Notes under the pieces: generated by a model
The model's input: only the letters and a program-made list of their open reading frames with translations
What the model was told of the DNA's origin: nothing
The model's database searches: none
Made by a program: the position numbers and the translations under genes
Part shown: positions 5,023-5,324 of the stretch, piece by piece
How the letters are laid out: each line of letters opens with the position of its first letter
Position numbering within the stretch: position 1 is the stretch's first letter
From: an uncultured Eubacteriales bacterium
GTDB lineage: Bacteria; Bacillota; Clostridia; Oscillospirales; Oscillospiraceae
DNA length: 5,324 nucleotides
NCBI GenBank assembly: GCA_905202605.1
Contig: CAJKSU010000191.1
Span: 1 to 5,324 of the forward strand
Direction: 5' to 3'

Positions 5023-5324
5023 TTAAAGTTCCATATCCTGTTTTTTCTCTGTGCGGGGCTGCTTCCGTTTCTCGGCCTGTTCTTCCCGGATACGCTGCGT
5101 CCGGCCTTTGACTGCCTGCTGGATGGACGGTTTCTTTCCCGGCTCGGCGGTCTGGCGGTACTGTTCAGACGGAAGAACCTGATTGAGCCAGTGACGCACA
5201 TCCCGGAGAATCTTCACATCCTCCTGTAATGCGGACAACCGTTCCTTATATCCGGCAACTTCTCCGGCAAGCTGTGTCTGTTCCTCATTCAGCTTTTTAA
5301 TGCTGTACTTCTTCTCCTTCAAAT
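5023..5324 (-). CDS. C-terminal tail of a probable relaxase/mobilization protein (5' end outside window)
   Basis: A minus-strand frame enters from the right edge and ends at a TAA (5025-5023), giving 99 visible residues. It starts with a Lys/Glu-rich coiled coil (KLNEEQTQLAGEVAGYKERL, ALQEDVKILRDVRHWLNQVL). A basic, disordered tail follows (KGRTQRIREEQAEKRKQPRT) and ends KKQDMEL. There is no catalytic motif in the visible part. Long coiled coils with charged tails and a similar ending are typical of the relaxases of gut-Clostridia conjugative elements. The CHC2-type gene directly downstream supports that origin. The first visible codon is TTG at 5322, but it has no ribosome binding site and is best read as an internal Leu. 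Another coiled-coil mobile-element protein, such as a mobilization accessory factor, cannot be excluded. Whether the upstream part is intact cannot be judged from this window. Confidence 0.55.
   Translation of the reverse strand, partial: LKEKKYSIKKLNEEQTQLAGEVAGYKERLSALQEDVKILRDVRHWLNQVLPSEQYRQTAEPGKKPSIQQAVKGRTQRIREEQAEKRKQPRTEKKQDMEL

Noticed and set aside
4788..5201. Minus-strand frame of 137 residues starting upstream of the terminator
   Set aside because: Its first half overlaps the relaxase-like gene in another frame. Only the 15 codons from TTG 4958 match a family; the rest is out-of-frame sequence.
5320..5322. TTG as the true start of a 99-residue protein at the right edge
   Set aside because: There is no visible ribosome binding site and the frame is open to the edge, so this is more likely an internal Leu of a longer protein.

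Overview
The window looks like a moderately GC-rich Clostridia genome, most likely a gut Oscillospiraceae/Ruminococcaceae-type organism. The reasons are a DUF4364 winged-helix protein, a Firmicutes-style EF-G paralogue, a chromosomal TraX-family protein, strong AGGAGG-type ribosome binding sites, sigma-A promoters with 17-nt spacers, and debris of a gut-Clostridia conjugative element. This placement is inferred from gene content only.

Left part (1-3819) is ordinary chromosome. A DUF4364 gene reads leftward off the edge of the window. It is transcribed divergently from a complete gene for an EF-G-like GTPase (919-2988), and the 356-bp region between them holds a good promoter for each direction plus several dyads. 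The EF-G-like gene ends in a textbook intrinsic terminator (3011-3042). The ribosome binding site of a TraX-family membrane protein gene (3058-3819) follows that terminator almost without a gap, so traX has no room for a promoter of its own.

Right part (3820-5324) is a scar. A strong extended -10 promoter directly after traX drives a seven-membrane-helix sensor gene that is broken twice. It has a TAA at codon 4, and it is cut off after its cytoplasmic coiled coil at about 4670-4685. There it meets, tail to tail, the debris of an integrative conjugative element read on the minus strand. That debris is the C-terminal tail of a probable relaxase (running off the right edge), an intrinsic terminator, and a CHC2 zinc-finger (primase-like) gene. 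The CHC2 gene keeps its first 15 codons and its C-terminal half but has lost the zinc finger, is out of frame, and is truncated at its 3' end.

I found no CRISPR array, tRNA, rRNA, complete transposase or clear attachment site. I do not see a convincing new defence or metabolic system. The most informative signals are the double-decayed sensor/ICE junction, the non-canonical GTPase motifs of the EF-G paralogue, and two cases of a terminator abutting the next gene's ribosome binding site.
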